Shown: piece by piece, positions 6,817 through 15,378 of the stretch
How positions within the stretch are numbered: position 1 is the stretch's first letter
Layout: the number at the start of each line of letters is the position of its first letter
DNA from: Bacteroidota bacterium
GTDB lineage: Bacteria; Bacteroidota; Bacteroidia; Chitinophagales; Chitinophagaceae
Reading direction: 5' to 3'
NCBI GenBank assembly: GCA_018266555.1
Contig: JAFEAF010000020.1
Location: forward strand, 274 to 44,908
DNA length: 44,635 nucleotides
Position numbers and translations under genes: made by a program
The notes under the pieces: generated by a model
The model's input: the letters and a program-made list of their open reading frames with translations, nothing else
Told to the model about the DNA's origin: nothing
Databases searched by the model: none

Positions 6817-9621
6817 TTAATTGGTTACTTCATCTACAAGTTTTAAAATAGATTCATAGTTTTTTCCTACGGCATCTGATAAAGCCATTTCACATGTTCG
6901 TGTACTGGAATAATAGCCATCATAATCTTTTTGTTTCACTTCACCAGCTTCTGTTTTTGTAGCAGCAGCCGTCAAAGAAGGATAATAAAAACCCCTGTCG
7001 CCTGCCATGCCGCAGCATTTTGCAAATACGGGAACTGTTGCTTGCTTCGAACAGGCATCACCAATACGTTGCAGGTTAGCAAGAGATCCCATTTTAAATA
7101 CGGAACAAACAGGATGAAATATGATGGATTCTTTTGGCGAACTGATTTTCAATCTTGGTAATAGTTTTTTAGCTATAAAATCAATACTGTCCATAAAAAC
7201 CATTTTTTCAAAACGTTTTTTATTTATATCCTTAAGATAAGAGATACCTGACCTGAAAGTTTGCGTACAGCTTGTAGTATCCAATACTACAGGAATAGTT
7301 CCTTCTTTTGAATGCTGCCATAATTTTTCAATGGTTTTGTTCGCCATCAGGCGATAGGCATCTGTAAATCCTTTTGAGGAAAATATTTGTCCGCAACATG
7401 CGCCTTCGACATGACCAGGAATAATTACATTGACTCCCGCCTTTTTACAAACCGATAAAAATCGTTGGCCGGTATCACCACCCATCATGCGGTTAATGCA
7501 GGTCGTAAAATAAATTACCTGTTGCGTTGAAGATGGTAATTCAGATGATTTAATTTTTCTCCCTGGTCTCAGCATTTGATTGGACCAGGCAGGCATACCC
7601 GGAAAAATCTTTTTCAAACCACCTGTCAGTCTCTTCATAAAATTTTTTCCGAAAATCCGGTTCATAAACAATCCGGTTCTTATTGAAAACTTTGCTAGGC
7701 GTTCATAGAAACCAAAGTTAGACGCAACATGTTTTGCCAGTTTGTTTTGAAATGCAGAATGATTTTCTCTGCGCAAACGCTTTACCAAATCACCTGTATT
7801 GATATCCACCGGGCAATTCAAAGCACACATACCATCCACAGCACAGGTGTCGAGGCCATCATATTGGTAATCTTTTAATAAAGCATTCCTGGTTTTATGA
7901 TCACCAGTTTCTTCCAATCGCTTCATTGCTCTCCGCACACCGATCCTTCGCCTGGGCGTCAACGTAAGATCTCGGCTGGGACAACTGTTTTCACAAAATC
8001 CACATTCAATACACCTGTCCACTTCTTCTTCCACCACCGGCATTACTTTCAGATTATGGATATGGCTTAGTTTATCTTCTGTGATAATGATACCAGGATT
8101 GAGCAGGTTTTCCGGGTCAATGCAATTTTTCAAGCGTTTCATGATTCTGTATGCCTCAGGTCCCCATTCTTTTTCAATATAAGCCGATACGGCCCTTCCT
8201 GAACTGTGCTCTGCTTTCAATGCCCCGTCATATTTATTTAAGATCAGGTCAAAAAGATCATCATTGAATTTTTCATATTGTGCAATATCTTCTGAAGAAA
8301 GAAAACTTTGCGAAACAACAAAGTGCAGGTTGCCATCCTTGGCATGGCCAAATACAATTCCATTTTTATAATTGTATTTTTCAAACAAACGCTGCACATC
8401 CACTACTCCTTCACCTAACCGCTCAACGGGGAATGTAAAATCCTCTAATAATGCTGAAGTGCCTTGTGCCCGCATACCTGCAACAGATGGATACATTCCT
8501 TTACGAATCTTCCACAAGATGTCCTGTTCTTTCCTGTCTTGTGTGAAATGTGGTGGATATAACAGGGGTAATTTTTCAAAAATCGGTTTGGCATTATTAT
8601 ATTTTCCCATGAGCTGCTCCTGCGTAGTATCCTGAAATTCGCAAAGTATTGCCGATGCTGTAGGAGATAAATCTTTTAATAAAGAAGGAACGCCAGGCAT
8701 ATCTTCTACTGATCGCAGCGAAGCCCGGTCCATGAATTCCAGCGCTTCTGCACCTGTATTTTTTAAATCATAAATAGAGCCGCATGCCATTTCAGGGTTA
8801 CTGAAATAAAGCATCCCCGTCATTTTGCAGGGGAAATCAGGAACAGTGTTCATCACGGCTTCGGCAATAAATGCCAATGTGCCTTCTCCTCCAATAATCA
8901 CATGAGCAAGAATATCCAGCGGATGCTCAAAATCAATAAAAGCATTCATGCAATAGCCCACTGTATTTTTCTGTTTGTATTTTTTACGGATACGTTGCAC
9001 CAACACGTCATTCTGTAAAATCTCCAGGCGAAGGGAACGGATTTCCTGCGCTATGCCGGCTGCTTCTTTTTCAAACCGTACATAATCCGAAGGGATTTCG
9101 GTATTAAATTCCATGCCATTCGGCAATATAAACTTCAGGTATTTTAATGTATGGTAGGAGTTATTAATTACTCCGCAGCACATGCCGCTTGAATTATTAG
9201 AAAGAATGCCGCCCATCATAGCCGCATTGATAGAAGCAGGGTCAGGCCCAATCTTACGTCCAAAACGTTTTAATGCAAGGTTTACATGCGATCCGATAAC
9301 GGCCGGTTCTACTCTTACTGTTTCTCCATTATTTTCCGGAAGCACTTTTCGCCAGTAATTGCTCAGGTCCACCAAAATACCATCAGTAACTCCTTGCCCC
9401 GATAGACTGGTGCCACCGGCACGAAAAGTGATATTTATTTTTTGATGTTGAGAAAACGTAAATATTTTTTTTATTTCTTCTACCGACACGGGTTGCAGCA
9501 CCGCTTTAGGCACCAGGTAAAAATGGCTGGCATCGCTGGCAAAAGCATAGCGGTCAATCAGCCTGGTTTTTACCCGTTCTGCCGGTAATATCACTTGTAG
9601 TTGCCTGGTTAATGCATCCAT
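6817..9621 (-). CDS. FAD- and Fe-S-containing D-2-hydroxyacid oxidoreductase (glycolate oxidase or Dld-II D-lactate dehydrogenase type)
   Basis: A 934-residue fusion of a GlcD-like flavoprotein and a GlcF-like iron-sulfur subunit. An FAD-binding PCMH domain (about 34-260) shows FRAGGTSLSGQGV and GGEGTLAF. The FAD-oxidase C-terminal domain (about 265-515) has HAKDGNLHF and EHSSGRAV. Two ferredoxin-like clusters follow: C537, C540, C543, C547 and C593, C599, C603. Two CCG domains close the protein (ACCGQIF and KCCGMAGDRG). Length and motifs fit quinone-linked Dld-II D-lactate dehydrogenases, while the neighbouring glyoxylate-type aminotransferase points to glycolate. Sequence alone does not decide. 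It is probably membrane-associated and feeds electrons to the quinone pool. Confidence 0.9.
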   Translation of the reverse strand: MDALTRQLQVILPAERVKTRLIDRYAFASDASHFYLVPKAVLQPVSVEEIKKIFTFSQHQKINITFRAGGTSLSGQGVTDGILVDLSNYWRKVLPENNGETVRVEPAVIGSHVNLALKRFGRKIGPDPASINAAMMGGILSNNSSGMCCGVINNSYHTLKYLKFILPNGMEFNTEIPSDYVRFEKEAAGIAQEIRSLRLEILQNDVLVQRIRKKYKQKNTVGYCMNAFIDFEHPLDILAHVIIGGEGTLAFIAEAVMNTVPDFPCKMTGMLYFSNPEMACGSIYDLKNTGAEALEFMDRASLRSVEDMPGVPSLLKDLSPTASAILCEFQDTTQEQLMGKYNNAKPIFEKLPLLYPPHFTQDRKEQDILWKIRKGMYPSVAGMRAQGTSALLEDFTFPVERLGEGVVDVQRLFEKYNYKNGIVFGHAKDGNLHFVVSQSFLSSEDIAQYEKFNDDLFDLILNKYDGALKAEHSSGRAVSAYIEKEWGPEAYRIMKRLKNCIDPENLLNPGIIITEDKLSHIHNLKVMPVVEEEVDRCIECGFCENSCPSRDLTLTPRRRIGVRRAMKRLEETGDHKTRNALLKDYQYDGLDTCAVDGMCALNCPVDINTGDLVKRLRRENHSAFQNKLAKHVASNFGFYERLAKFSIRTGLFMNRIFGKNFMKRLTGGLKKIFPGMPAWSNQMLRPGRKIKSSELPSSTQQVIYFTTCINRMMGGDTGQRFLSVCKKAGVNVIIPGHVEGACCGQIFSSKGFTDAYRLMANKTIEKLWQHSKEGTIPVVLDTTSCTQTFRSGISYLKDINKKRFEKMVFMDSIDFIAKKLLPRLKISSPKESIIFHPVCSVFKMGSLANLQRIGDACSKQATVPVFAKCCGMAGDRGFYYPSLTAAATKTEAGEVKQKDYDGYYSSTRTCEMALSDAVGKNYESILKLVDEVTN

Positions 9622-10047
9622 TATTTAGTAAAAATTATTATGATTTCAATTTCGTAAAGTTAATGTGTTGTCATTCTTGATTTTTTTTTGAGGGTAATTT
9701 TTTTCAGTAAAAAGTCCTTGCAAAAAACAGCATAATGAATCTTAGAAATTATAATATTTGGGAAATTGGTTTAGCAAATACTTCTCACCTGCTTATTAAT
9801 TCTCGTTATCATCAATGATTATGCCACCGGCTAACAGTATTGCCTTTATTATTTACTGCTTCAAGGGTCTTATCAAGCATAGCCGAAATGGCATACACGT
9901 TCATTAAAATTTTTTGGTATTGTTGACAAAACTTCGATCTCAGAGCTTCTTATTGAAAATGTAGGCAAGAATTCCCGGAATGAATTTTTTTGAGAGATTG
10001 AGGATAAAAAATTCATCAAGTCAAAATGTTATTAAAATATAGTCACC
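9622..10047. other. Gap between murA and the FAD/Fe-S oxidase gene
   Basis: 426 bases with no confident gene. Short ORFs occur on both strands (27 codons rightward from the ATG near 9734, 30 codons leftward from about 9903) without recognisable homology; they could be remnants. A perfect 11-bp inverted repeat sits next to murA (listed separately). A -7-like TAACTTTA (one mismatch) lies at 9662-9655 in front of the oxidase gene. Confidence 0.4.
9980..10016 (-). repeat. 11-bp inverted repeat after murA, possible terminator
   Basis: ATGAATTTTTT (9980-9990) and AAAAAATTCAT (10006-10016) are perfect reverse complements separated by 15 bases. The hairpin starts 32 bases past the murA stop codon. 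There is no separate T-tract after it, so it is only a candidate terminator. Confidence 0.4.
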
Positions 10048-11352
10048 CTATATTCTTTTTATATCAGCCCCAAGTCTTTTTAATCTTTCATCAATGAATT
10101 GATAGCCTCTATCTATTTGTTCAATATTTTGAATCACACTTTTTCCTTCAGCGCTTAATGCTGCAATTAATAAAGCTACACCGGCACGGATATCAGGAGA
10201 ACTCATGGTGATTCCTTTCAGTGGTTGTTCCCGTTCCAAACCAATTACCACCGCACGATGCGGGTCGCAAAGAACAATTCTGGCTCCCATGTCTATTAGT
10301 TTGTCAACAAAAAACAAACGACTTTCAAACATTTTCTGATGTACTAACACAGAGCCTTTTGCCTGTGTAGCGGTTACCAATACAATGCTTAGCAGATCGG
10401 GAGTAAAGCCTGGCCAGGGATGGTCATACACCGTAAGCACAGAGCCATCCAGAAAAGTTTGTATCTCATAAATATCCTGCTCGGGAATATGAATATCATC
10501 ACCAATAAAATTCATGTGAATTCCAAGCTGCTGAAATTTTTCAGGAATTATGCCAAGATGATCAATTCCTGCATTTTTAATAGTGATAGCACTTTGAGTC
10601 ATCGCTGCCATCCCGATAAACGATCCCACTTCAATCATATCCGGTAATAAACGATGTTCCGCGCCTCCGAGATATGTTACTCCTTCGATCGTGAGGAGAT
10701 TACTTCCTATACCATCAATCTTTGCTCCCATTTTATTCAACATACGGCAAAGTTGTTGTATATAAGGTTCACAGGCTGCATTGTAAATAGTTGTAGTTCC
10801 TTTTGCCATTGCAGCTGCCATTATGATATTTGCTGTACCGGTTACTGATGGCTCATCGAGTAACAAATTTGCTCCATGCAGAAAGGGAGCTTCGAGCCGA
10901 AAGAAACCATCTTCTTCATTGTATTTGAAATCAGCGCCCAGTTTTTCAAACCCGATGATATGAGTATCCAATCTTCTTCTCCCGATTTTATCACCTCCGG
11001 GTCTGGGAATATATGCTCTGCGAAATCTTGAAAGCAAGGGGCCTGCAAGCATTACTGAACCACGAAGCTTTCCGCTTTTTTTACGGAATGTTTCACTGCG
11101 CAGGTATTCAAGATCTACATTATCTGCTTTGAAAATACAGGTATCACGTTGAGGCCTTTCTACTGATACATTTATTTCTTTCAGCAATTCAACCAGAAGA
11201 TTGACATCAAGAATATCAGGAATGTTGGTAATAGTTACTTTTTCGGGAGTCAGCAACACAGCGCTGATGATTTGTAATGCTTCGTTTTTAGCACCCTGTG
11301 GAATAATTTCACCGGACAATTGTTTCCCGCCTTTTACTTCGAACGAATGCAT
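10048..11352 (-). CDS. murA: UDP-N-acetylglucosamine 1-carboxyvinyltransferase
   Basis: First committed step of peptidoglycan precursor synthesis: transfer of enolpyruvate from PEP to UDP-GlcNAc (cytoplasm). The 434-residue protein has K22-N23 in PQGAKNEAL, which matches the catalytic Lys-Asn of the family. In the mobile loop, where most MurA proteins carry Cys115, this one reads RPGGDKIGRRRLDTH, with Asp at residue 121. The Asp variant remains active and is known to confer fosfomycin insensitivity. The downstream gene order DUF4290 then murA on the same strand is common in Bacteroidota. The start ATG at 11352 matches the normal N-terminus (FEVKGGKQLSGEI). Confidence 0.96.
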   Translation of the reverse strand: MHSFEVKGGKQLSGEIIPQGAKNEALQIISAVLLTPEKVTITNIPDILDVNLLVELLKEINVSVERPQRDTCIFKADNVDLEYLRSETFRKKSGKLRGSVMLAGPLLSRFRRAYIPRPGGDKIGRRRLDTHIIGFEKLGADFKYNEEDGFFRLEAPFLHGANLLLDEPSVTGTANIIMAAAMAKGTTTIYNAACEPYIQQLCRMLNKMGAKIDGIGSNLLTIEGVTYLGGAEHRLLPDMIEVGSFIGMAAMTQSAITIKNAGIDHLGIIPEKFQQLGIHMNFIGDDIHIPEQDIYEIQTFLDGSVLTVYDHPWPGFTPDLLSIVLVTATQAKGSVLVHQKMFESRLFFVDKLIDMGARIVLCDPHRAVVIGLEREQPLKGITMSSPDIRAGVALLIAALSAEGKSVIQNIEQIDRGYQFIDERLKRLGADIKRI

Positions 11353-11363
11353 ATTACCCCCAA

Positions 11364-11399
11364 CCCCATAAGGGGAGTTTAATGTTCCCGAAACGGAAC
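11364..11399. repeat. Pair of short hairpins in the murA leader
   Basis: CCCC-ATAA-GGGG at 11364-11375 and GTTCC/GGAAC at 11384-11399 sit 12-47 bases upstream of the murA ATG. On the minus strand the first reads as the C-run/G-run followed by TTGGGGG, a form of small extragenic repeat often seen in this phylum. A related hairpin plus GGATGGGTTAG occurs after rpmH. Confidence 0.35.
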
Positions 11400-11535
11400 A
11401 AGATTGTTTTAAGAGAAAAATTAAAGAACATATTTCAATTTGAAAATCATTATTTAATTACAAATTAAAATTTAATGAAACTGTGTTAATGCAGGAAGAA
11501 TAATTATCTAAACCCACCTCTGGAAAATAAAAGGC

Positions 11536-12204
11536 TCAGTATCTTTTCTTTTTAAACCCCCCACCGTTTCGGTTATCATTTCTTCTACCATTGTTACCGC
11601 CCCGGTGCTGAAATTTTCCTCTTTGTTTACCATATCCGCCTCTGTCACGATTGTCTTGCTGAGGACGGAATGCTTTTACAAAAGGTGTATTTGTAAAAGT
11701 GAGTTGATGATCGGTGATGTTGCCCAATTCACTTTGAATGGCATCATCATGGACCATTTCTTTATGCCAGTTGCTATAAGCCAGTTTCATATAGTAAGCA
11801 ATGGCATTGGCAAATCCCAATCTTTTATCCGGATTTTCTTCCTGCAATGCTTTTTTTATAACCAGCTCCAGATTTTTACCAAGATGTGAAAACCTGGGAT
11901 GACGTTTTGGATAAGGAAGTATTTCCGGTTTTGCTTTTAATGTTTCCCTTGTGGGAATAGGGTAGGGAGATTTTACTTCCAGTTTAAAATCTGAAATCAA
12001 AAATAAATGATCCCATAGTTTATGTCGAAAATCTTCCACGTTTTTTAAATGGGGATTTAAAAAACCCATCAATTCGATTACCGCCTGCGCATTGCGTTGA
12101 CGGCGCTCCGGATCCTGGATTGTTAAAAGGTGTTCAATCATCTTTTGCACATGGCGTCCGTACTCCCGCATCACCATCTGATTTCTTGTTGTATTATATT
12201 CCAT
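11536..12204 (-). CDS. DUF4290 family protein with RGG-rich tail
   Basis: A 222-residue protein of the Bacteroidota-restricted DUF4290 family. The conserved core (about 1-165) starts MEYNTTRNQMVMREYGRHV and includes ELMGFLNPHLKNVEDFRHKL. There is no signal peptide or membrane segment, so it is probably cytoplasmic. The last 40 or so residues are Gly/Arg/Asn-rich (GGYGKQRGK, RGGNNGRRND, GGGFKKKRY), a low-complexity composition seen in RNA-binding tails. The function is unknown. It lies 183 bases upstream of murA on the same strand, a common arrangement in the phylum. A perfect -7 element precedes it. Confidence 0.9.
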   Translation of the reverse strand: MEYNTTRNQMVMREYGRHVQKMIEHLLTIQDPERRQRNAQAVIELMGFLNPHLKNVEDFRHKLWDHLFLISDFKLEVKSPYPIPTRETLKAKPEILPYPKRHPRFSHLGKNLELVIKKALQEENPDKRLGFANAIAYYMKLAYSNWHKEMVHDDAIQSELGNITDHQLTFTNTPFVKAFRPQQDNRDRGGYGKQRGKFQHRGGNNGRRNDNRNGGGFKKKRY

Positions 12205-12224
12205 GAAAATTTATTGTGAAACAG

Positions 12225-12232
12225 CAAAAATA
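12225..12232 (-). promoter_or_regulatory. Bacteroidota -7 element upstream of the DUF4290 gene
   Basis: TATTTTTG on the minus strand matches TAnnTTTG, 20 bases before the ATG at 12204. Confidence 0.5.
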
Positions 12233-12302
12233 GAAAAAGAGTTTAATAGTTGAAAGAAAGGTTTGGAAGGAGTGGCAGGATTAGATTTTATAATACAAAG
12301 AG

Positions 12303-12327
12303 AAGGGGCTCCGAACCAGAGCCCCTT
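12303..12327 (-). terminator. Rho-independent terminator after the T9SS cargo gene
   Basis: A perfect 9-bp stem (12303-12311 with 12319-12327; core GGGGCTC/GAGCCCC) with a 7-nt loop, 33 bases past the stop codon of the leftward T9SS gene. The T-rich tail is present on both strands (CTCTTT leftward, TTTT rightward), but only the leftward direction has a gene to end. A second small hairpin (CCTCTT/AAGAGG, 12342-12359) lies directly at the stop codon. Confidence 0.7.
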
Positions 12328-12359
12328 TTACAAGCCACCATCCTCTTCCACCTAAGAGG

Positions 12360-13550
12360 TCATTTAATAAAAAGTTGATTGACATTGGACATGCCACTCG
12401 TAATATCTGTAGCCTTCAACCAATACATTCCTTTCTGAAGTACTGTTATTTGCCGGTAAGAAGATCCCGCCGCATCAATTCCTGTTTGCATGATCTTTTG
12501 TCCTTGTGTATTATATATCTGAACCATTAATTGTCCGGACTGAATATTATCAAATTTGATACCAACTATACCGCTGGATGGATTCGGGTACAAAGTAAAT
12601 TTAGGTGAAGCAGAACGCTCCATATCTGCATATTTTATTTCGCTGAATCGTGTATATCCATTGGAATAAACCTGCTTTATTCTGAAAAAATACCTGCCCT
12701 GTGAGTTATCACCTACTACATATAAAAAATTATAGTCAGCACTTGCAGGGTTTAGTGGTAAAGAGCCTACGGAAGAAAAATGATAACCATCCCGGCTTAC
12801 TTCTACTTCATAACGATAATTCTTTTTCTCATCATCCAACCCAACCCATTGCAATATGGCCCTGTCTGTTCCTTTTTTTGTAACAGAGAAATTATTTATG
12901 TTTAACGGGAGTACTGCATTGGGACAATAACAATATTGTAATTTATAATTCACGCTGCCCTGGGTAGAAACACCAAAATTGTAGTCACCACTGCCAGTTA
13001 CGCTTGCACCTGCAGCTATCTTATAATTATATTGAACCGAGTCATGGCCATAAAAAGGCACCAAGTCTACGGAGTCAGTCAACGTAATGCAAATGCTTAC
13101 AGAACGCAAAACAGTATCGGGCCCAATATTAATATAGTCCGGGCCTGAAAAAGGAGTACCGTCAGAAGCGGCCAGATTATATGGTCCGTAATTGACAGAA
13201 ATATTGTTGGTCATTGGGGAGATCAAACCCTGACCAGTAAGTGTGTCATTCCTTTTGTAGTTAATATTGTATGTTGCTGCCGATGTTACATTGTTTTCCA
13301 AAAACATAGTCACTCTTCCGGTTATAGTAAGGCATAGTTTAACACAAGTCACCATTCCGTTTGCAGGATCAAATTTTGGGAAACTGAATTGAGTGTTGTA
13401 ATTACCACTACCGGTACTCACTGTAGTATCATACGCTACGTCTCCTGCAATAACATTTCCGGTACATTGTGCGTACAAACTCCTGGAATTGCTTTGAAAT
13501 ATTGTAATGAATAAAAAAAAGATGAAACTTTTTGCGTAGATTTTTTTCAT
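12360..13550 (-). CDS. T9SS type A sorting domain protein, secreted
   Basis: A 396-residue exported protein. The signal peptide occupies residues 1-27 (ending SLYAQ). The next 190 or so residues contain FPKFDPANGMVTCVKLCLTI and ENNVTSAATY, which resemble a choice-of-anchor E type domain. A fibronectin-III-like region follows (LQWVGLDDEKKNYRYEVEV). The last 75 residues form a Por-secretion C-terminal sorting domain (YPNPSSGIVGIKF, then GQKIMQTG and KGMYWLKA), which directs export through the type IX system and surface anchoring or release. No catalytic domain is visible, so an adhesin or structural role is most likely. The in-frame TTG at 13577 is rejected in favour of the ATG at 13550, which opens the signal peptide. 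Confidence 0.88.
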   Translation of the reverse strand: MKKIYAKSFIFFLFITIFQSNSRSLYAQCTGNVIAGDVAYDTTVSTGSGNYNTQFSFPKFDPANGMVTCVKLCLTITGRVTMFLENNVTSAATYNINYKRNDTLTGQGLISPMTNNISVNYGPYNLAASDGTPFSGPDYINIGPDTVLRSVSICITLTDSVDLVPFYGHDSVQYNYKIAAGASVTGSGDYNFGVSTQGSVNYKLQYCYCPNAVLPLNINNFSVTKKGTDRAILQWVGLDDEKKNYRYEVEVSRDGYHFSSVGSLPLNPASADYNFLYVVGDNSQGRYFFRIKQVYSNGYTRFSEIKYADMERSASPKFTLYPNPSSGIVGIKFDNIQSGQLMVQIYNTQGQKIMQTGIDAAGSSYRQITVLQKGMYWLKATDITSGMSNVNQLFIK

Positions 13551-13858
13551 AGGTCGGAGTTTTGGGTTTTCATACAAGGATTATTCAAGTATAAAAATAA
13601 CAGGATATAGTATCAGAAACAATTGTAAAACTGCCTGTTTTAAATACCTGGAATTGATAATTTATCTGAGCAAAAATTCTTGCAATTTGTGCTGCTGTAA
13701 TTGAAAACAAAAAAAGAAAGCACTAAGTAAAAACGAGTAGATGAAATTGGTGTTTTTTTGCAAATAATAATATGCAGGATTTACTCAGTATTTTATAATA
13801 CAAGGCTATTTTACTTAGAAAATAACACAGGCAAAAATTACCTTTGCGCCTAATACAA
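13551..13858. other. Divergent promoter region between T9SS gene and glycosyltransferase
   Basis: 308 bases between divergent starts, very AT-rich. It holds a perfect -7 element for the rightward gene (13839-13846) and no perfect one for the leftward gene. No small gene is visible. Confidence 0.5.
13839..13846 (+). promoter_or_regulatory. Bacteroidota -7 element upstream of the glycosyltransferase
   Basis: TACCTTTG matches TAnnTTTG, 12 bases before the ATG at 13859. The alternative TTG start at 13844 would fall within the element. Confidence 0.6.
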
Positions 13859-14986
13859 ATGCGGATCGCTGTTAATACGAGATTTTTACTGAAAGAGTAC
13901 CTTGAAGGGTATGGTTATTTTATTTATGAAACGTTCAACCGCATTGTCCGCCATCACCCGGAGCATGAATTCATTTTTATTTTCGACCGGCCCTTTGATC
14001 AAAAATTTATTTTCGCAGGTAATGTAAAGCCGGTGGTCATCGGCCCGCCTGCACGCCATCCAATATTGTGGAAGTTCTGGTATGATGTCAAAATACCTGT
14101 TGTACTTAAAAAATATAAAGCCGATGTCTTTGTTTCCTGTGATGGATTCTGTTCTTTAAGGACAGATGTACCTCAATGTCTCGTATTGCATGATCTTTCA
14201 TTTATTCATTTCCCGGCATTTAATAAAAAATCTCATGTTCTGTTTTATAAAAGATACACGCCAAAATTTTTGGAAAAAGCTTCGTCGGTAGTCACCGTTT
14301 CTGAATTTTCGAAAAAGGATATTTTATTAAATTTTAAAAAAATTCCTGAATCAAAATTGGATGTGGCCTTCAGCGCTGTAAAAGAAATTTTTCAACCTGC
14401 CGATGAAATAATAAAAAAACAGGTCAAAGAAAAGTATACAAATGGAAAAGAGTTTTTCATTTGTATTGGAGCCATTCATCCAAGAAAAAACCCGGAAAAC
14501 CTATTAAAAGCGTTTTCTGTTTTTAAAAAAAGACAGCAAAGTAATATGAAACTGTTGATGGCCGGAAGACTGGCCTGGAAGTTTGAGTCATTTCTTGATA
14601 AGCTTAAAAGATATAAATACCGTGATGATGTGGTACTGACAGGGTACCTGGATGATGTAGCATTATGCAATTTATTAGGATCAGCTTATGCTATGGTTTA
14701 TCCTTCATTGTTCGAAGGGTTTGGTGTTCCGGTGTTGGAGGCTATGTGCTGTGAAGTGCCCGTCATTACATCAGCCAAGACATCCATGCAGGAGATTGCT
14801 CAGGATGCCGCATTGTATTGTGACCCCAACGACTTTAACAGCATTGCTGAAAAGATGATGGTTGTATACAAAGATGAAAACCTACGGGAAAAACTGATTA
14901 AAAAAGGAAAAAGATTTCGGGAGCAGTTTAGTTGGGACAGAACCGCAGAGATTCTTTGGCAAAACATACTTAAAGCAGTCGGATGA
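13859..14986 (+). CDS. Glycosyltransferase family 4 (GT-B fold)
   Basis: A 375-residue GT-B glycosyltransferase that transfers a sugar from a nucleotide donor, probably to a surface polysaccharide, glycan or lipid. The C-terminal donor domain shows IGAIHPRKNPENLLKAF (about 204-219) and the retaining-enzyme E-x7-E motif in FEGFGVPVLEAM, with E286 and E294. The N-terminal acceptor domain has HDLSFIHFP (111-119). No other glycan genes flank it, so the acceptor is unknown. It is the first gene of the long rightward block; gldC follows after 34 bases with its own promoter element. The start is ATG 13859 rather than TTG 13844. Confidence 0.9.
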   Translation: MRIAVNTRFLLKEYLEGYGYFIYETFNRIVRHHPEHEFIFIFDRPFDQKFIFAGNVKPVVIGPPARHPILWKFWYDVKIPVVLKKYKADVFVSCDGFCSLRTDVPQCLVLHDLSFIHFPAFNKKSHVLFYKRYTPKFLEKASSVVTVSEFSKKDILLNFKKIPESKLDVAFSAVKEIFQPADEIIKKQVKEKYTNGKEFFICIGAIHPRKNPENLLKAFSVFKKRQQSNMKLLMAGRLAWKFESFLDKLKRYKYRDDVVLTGYLDDVALCNLLGSAYAMVYPSLFEGFGVPVLEAMCCEVPVITSAKTSMQEIAQDAALYCDPNDFNSIAEKMMVVYKDENLREKLIKKGKRFREQFSWDRTAEILWQNILKAVG

Positions 14987-14993
14987 TTTCGTT

Positions 14994-15001
14994 TAACTTT
15001 G
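14994..15001 (+). promoter_or_regulatory. Bacteroidota -7 element upstream of gldC
   Basis: TAACTTTG matches TAnnTTTG, 19 bases before the gldC ATG. Confidence 0.55.
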
Positions 15002-15020
15002 CCCTCTTCAATATTTTGAA

Positions 15021-15368
15021 ATGAAAAAATCAACAATAACAATTGATGTAGTGCTAGATGAAAACCGGGTGCCGCAGGAAATTGAATGGAATGCAAGTGA
15101 TGATAACGGAGATAAAGCTCAACTGGCAAGAGCCATGATGCTAGCGTTTTGGGATGGAGCAGAAAAAACAGCATTGCGCATTGATCTATGGACAAAAGAA
15201 ATGATGGTAGATGAAATGGCTGACTTTTTTTATCAAACGTTAATGACTATGGCAGATACTTACAGCCGGGCTACCCATTACCATGATCAGGCAGAGGAAA
15301 TGAAAAAATTCGCAAAGGATTTCTATCATAAATTTCAACATAAACAAATACAGGAAAATAAAGCTTAA
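15021..15368 (+). CDS. gldC: Gliding motility-associated protein GldC
   Basis: A 115-residue soluble protein matching GldC: the N-terminal KKSTITIDVVLDENRVPQEI, then KAQLARAMMLAFWDGAEKTALRIDLWTKEMMVDEM and a helical C-terminus. In Flavobacterium johnsoniae GldC supports gliding but is less critical than the core motor and T9SS Gld proteins. Its biochemical role is unknown, and it also occurs in non-gliding Bacteroidota. The usual gldB neighbour is absent here. yqeY begins 10 bases downstream, so the two are probably co-transcribed. Confidence 0.88.
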   Translation: MKKSTITIDVVLDENRVPQEIEWNASDDNGDKAQLARAMMLAFWDGAEKTALRIDLWTKEMMVDEMADFFYQTLMTMADTYSRATHYHDQAEEMKKFAKDFYHKFQHKQIQENKA

Positions 15369-15378
15369 TAATTTTATC

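Noticed and set aside
9734-9817. 27-codon rightward ORF in the murA/oxidase gap, reminiscent of the start of a four-helix-bundle (23S rRNA IVP) protein
   Set aside because: The resemblance is limited to a few residues and the frame stops quickly, so it is not a supportable gene or pseudogene.
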